DNA of 5,654 bases from Nanobdellota archaeon (lineage in GTDB: Archaea; Nanobdellota; Nanobdellia; Woesearchaeales; JAUYGA01), in the NCBI GenBank assembly GCA_030690755.1, contig JAUYGA010000029.1, forward strand, positions 1 through 5,654, given 5' to 3'. Of this stretch, positions 5,212 to 5,654 are shown piece by piece. The notes beneath the pieces are model-generated. The model saw only the letters and a list, made by a program, of their open reading frames with translations. It ran no database searches and was not told the origin of the DNA. The stretch's first letter is position 1, and each line of letters opens with the position of its first letter. A program made the translations under genes and the position numbers.

Positions 5212-5216
5212 ACCTC
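5212..5216 (-). promoter_or_regulatory. Shine-Dalgarno site of the csp gene
   Basis: GAGGT on the minus strand, 4 bases from the ATG at 5207, overlapping the TGA stop (5215-5217) of the upstream gene. This suits a second gene in an operon. A separate TATA-like stretch (5243-5249) could also give the csp gene its own short-leader transcript. Confidence 0.65.
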
Positions 5217-5352
5217 ACTCTTTGCTGTTTTTTTGTTCGCTCATATATCTTTTTTGACATGCATCACAGTAGTTCTTCTTAGATTCGCCTTTGCTTACAA
5301 CGAACCTCGCCCGACATCCTCTGCAGTGTTTTATGATATTATAATCAATCAT
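5215..5352 (-). CDS. 45-aa zinc-ribbon protein upstream of csp
   Basis: A complete small gene. It starts MIDYNIIKHCRGCRARF and carries two CxxC knuckles, C10-R-G-C13 and C29-D-A-C32, separated by 15 residues. This is a classic four-cysteine zinc ribbon. The remainder is basic (SKGESKKN between the knuckles, QKRYMSEQKNSKE at the end), suggesting binding to nucleic acid or ribosomes. The ATG at 5350-5352 lies 22-29 bases below a TATA-like box (5374-5381), so a leaderless mRNA is predicted. Its stop is 7 bp from the cold-shock gene, pointing to an operon in which a zinc ribbon and a cold-shock domain are made together. The exact family is not recognised. Joint action on RNA is inferred from the pairing alone. 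Confidence 0.82.
   Translation of the reverse strand: MIDYNIIKHCRGCRARFVVSKGESKKNYCDACQKRYMSEQKNSKE
5243..5249 (-). promoter_or_regulatory. Possible internal TATA box for csp
   Basis: ATATATG-like sequence inside the 3' part of the zinc-ribbon gene. It would start transcription near 5217-5220 and give a leader of about 10-13 bases holding the GAGGT site. It could let csp be expressed separately, but it is also simply a lysine/tyrosine-rich coding stretch. Confidence 0.25.
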
Positions 5353-5373
5353 TATACCTAAAAAGCGTGCTTT

Positions 5374-5381
5374 ATTATAAA
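5374..5381 (-). promoter_or_regulatory. TATA box of the zinc-ribbon/csp operon
   Basis: TTTATAAT on the minus strand, 22-29 bases before the zinc-ribbon ATG (5352), again at leaderless distance. No Shine-Dalgarno precedes that ATG. Confidence 0.5.
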
Positions 5382-5391
5382 ACCCTTGCAT

Positions 5392-5451
5392 TTTAGAGGC
5401 CTATTTGGGCTTAAATCCATAATTCTAGAACATTGCATATATGCCTCTAAA
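5392..5451. repeat. Inverted repeat upstream of the zinc-ribbon/csp promoter
   Basis: TTTAGAGGC (5392-5400) and GCCTCTAAA (5443-5451) are perfect 9-bp arms around 42 bases. The spacer holds two further palindromes, TTCTAGAA (5423-5430) and GCATATATGC (5435-5444). The near arm begins 10 bases upstream of the TATA-like box. It may be a pair of regulator sites, a structured element, or a small repeat. No open frame is seen from 5353 to about 5480. Confidence 0.5.
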
Positions 5452-5482
5452 CCGCCAAAACCAGCTAAAAATAGCCATAAAT

Positions 5483-5490
5483 TTTATAAA
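5483..5490 (+). promoter_or_regulatory. TATA-like octamer near the right edge
   Basis: TTTATAAA, identical to the octamer before the antitoxin operon. It is placed 24-31 bases before an ATG at 5514, which opens only 28 codons on the plus strand. It may drive a leaderless small gene or an untranslated RNA. Being palindromic it could also face left. Confidence 0.3.
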
Positions 5491-5544
5491 CTTAATACCA
5501 TTACTAAGTAGTTATGTCAGACTCAAATGAATTTAGGCACTGTC

Positions 5545-5652
5545 TTAATCTGAGTACTTTAATTTTGCGTGAAGAAAATTTCCCCACGTCCATGCTTTAG
5601 TTGCTTGTTTTTCTAGAATTGCTGGCGTTAGTTTTTCTTCATTTTCATGCAT
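5545..5652 (-). CDS. Possible end of a gene entering from the right edge
   Basis: A minus-strand frame open from the window edge down to TAA at 5545-5547. It reads MHENEEKLTPAILEKQATKA from an ATG at 5650-5652, then WTWGNFLHAKLKYSD. The composition is protein-like (mixed charge, two tryptophans). The frame is still open at the edge, so the true start may lie outside and only the C-terminal 35 residues or so would be seen. No family is recognised. A short chance frame is a real alternative. Confidence 0.3.
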   Translation of the reverse strand: MHENEEKLTPAILEKQATKAWTWGNFLHAKLKYSD

Positions 5653-5654
5653 AA

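Noticed and set aside
5401..5425. GGGCTTAAATCC resembling a tRNA T-arm.
   Set aside because: The T-loop lacks the TTC core, and no acceptor stem, anticodon arm or CCA context can be built around it.
5514..5654. Plus-strand frame with an in-frame TAG at 5598-5600 followed by 17 more open codons, suggesting stop read-through or pyrrolysine.
   Set aside because: The part after the TAG is the hydrophobic mirror of a better minus-strand frame, both pieces are very short, and nothing else here indicates TAG recoding.

Overview
The window looks archaeal, most likely from a small-genome DPANN lineage of the Woesearchaeota/Pacearchaeota kind; that placement is an inference. The DNA is AT-rich. Several genes have a TATA-like box centred about 24-28 bases before the start codon, which predicts leaderless mRNAs, while two genes have clear Shine-Dalgarno sites. 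The gene content (RHH/PIN and RHH-like/RelE toxin-antitoxin genes, a Ski2/Mtr4-type helicase, a small cold-shock protein) fits such genomes.

Left part (1-1538): a defence/stress island. A structured, inverted-repeat-rich stretch (2-109) precedes a leaderless ribbon-helix-helix (RHH) antitoxin-like gene (173-433, +). Its 3' end overlaps by 8 bp a convergent VapC-like PIN ribonuclease gene (426-830, -). Upstream of PIN on the same strand lies a classic two-gene module: a 63-aa antitoxin (1347-1538, -) separated by 1 bp from a RelE/ParE-like toxin (1004-1345, -). A 54-codon frame (853-1017, -) overlaps the end of the toxin gene and could encode a small membrane protein, or could be repeat-derived sequence.

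Middle (1539-3615): a divergent promoter region, with a 22-bp dyad on the antitoxin side, leads to a complete 639-aa Ski2-like DExH helicase with a C-terminal DSHCT-like segment and no large arch insertion.

Right part (3614-4907): an intact ISL3-family insertion sequence (1278 bp, 22-bp imperfect terminal inverted repeats, perfect 8-bp target duplication). It sits exactly at the helicase stop codon, which the target duplication keeps intact. Beyond it (4908-5352, -) is a two-gene operon: a 45-aa four-cysteine zinc-ribbon protein followed by a CspA-type cold-shock protein, ending in five oligo-T tracts on the coding strand. The last 300 bases hold a long inverted repeat upstream of that operon, a TATA-like box, and a possible gene end entering from the right edge.

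Taken together, most chromosomal genes here act on RNA: two predicted toxin ribonucleases, an RNA helicase and a CSD RNA chaperone. Nothing in the sequence proves that they form one pathway. They are better read as three transcription units, with an IS landed between the helicase and the convergent csp operon.
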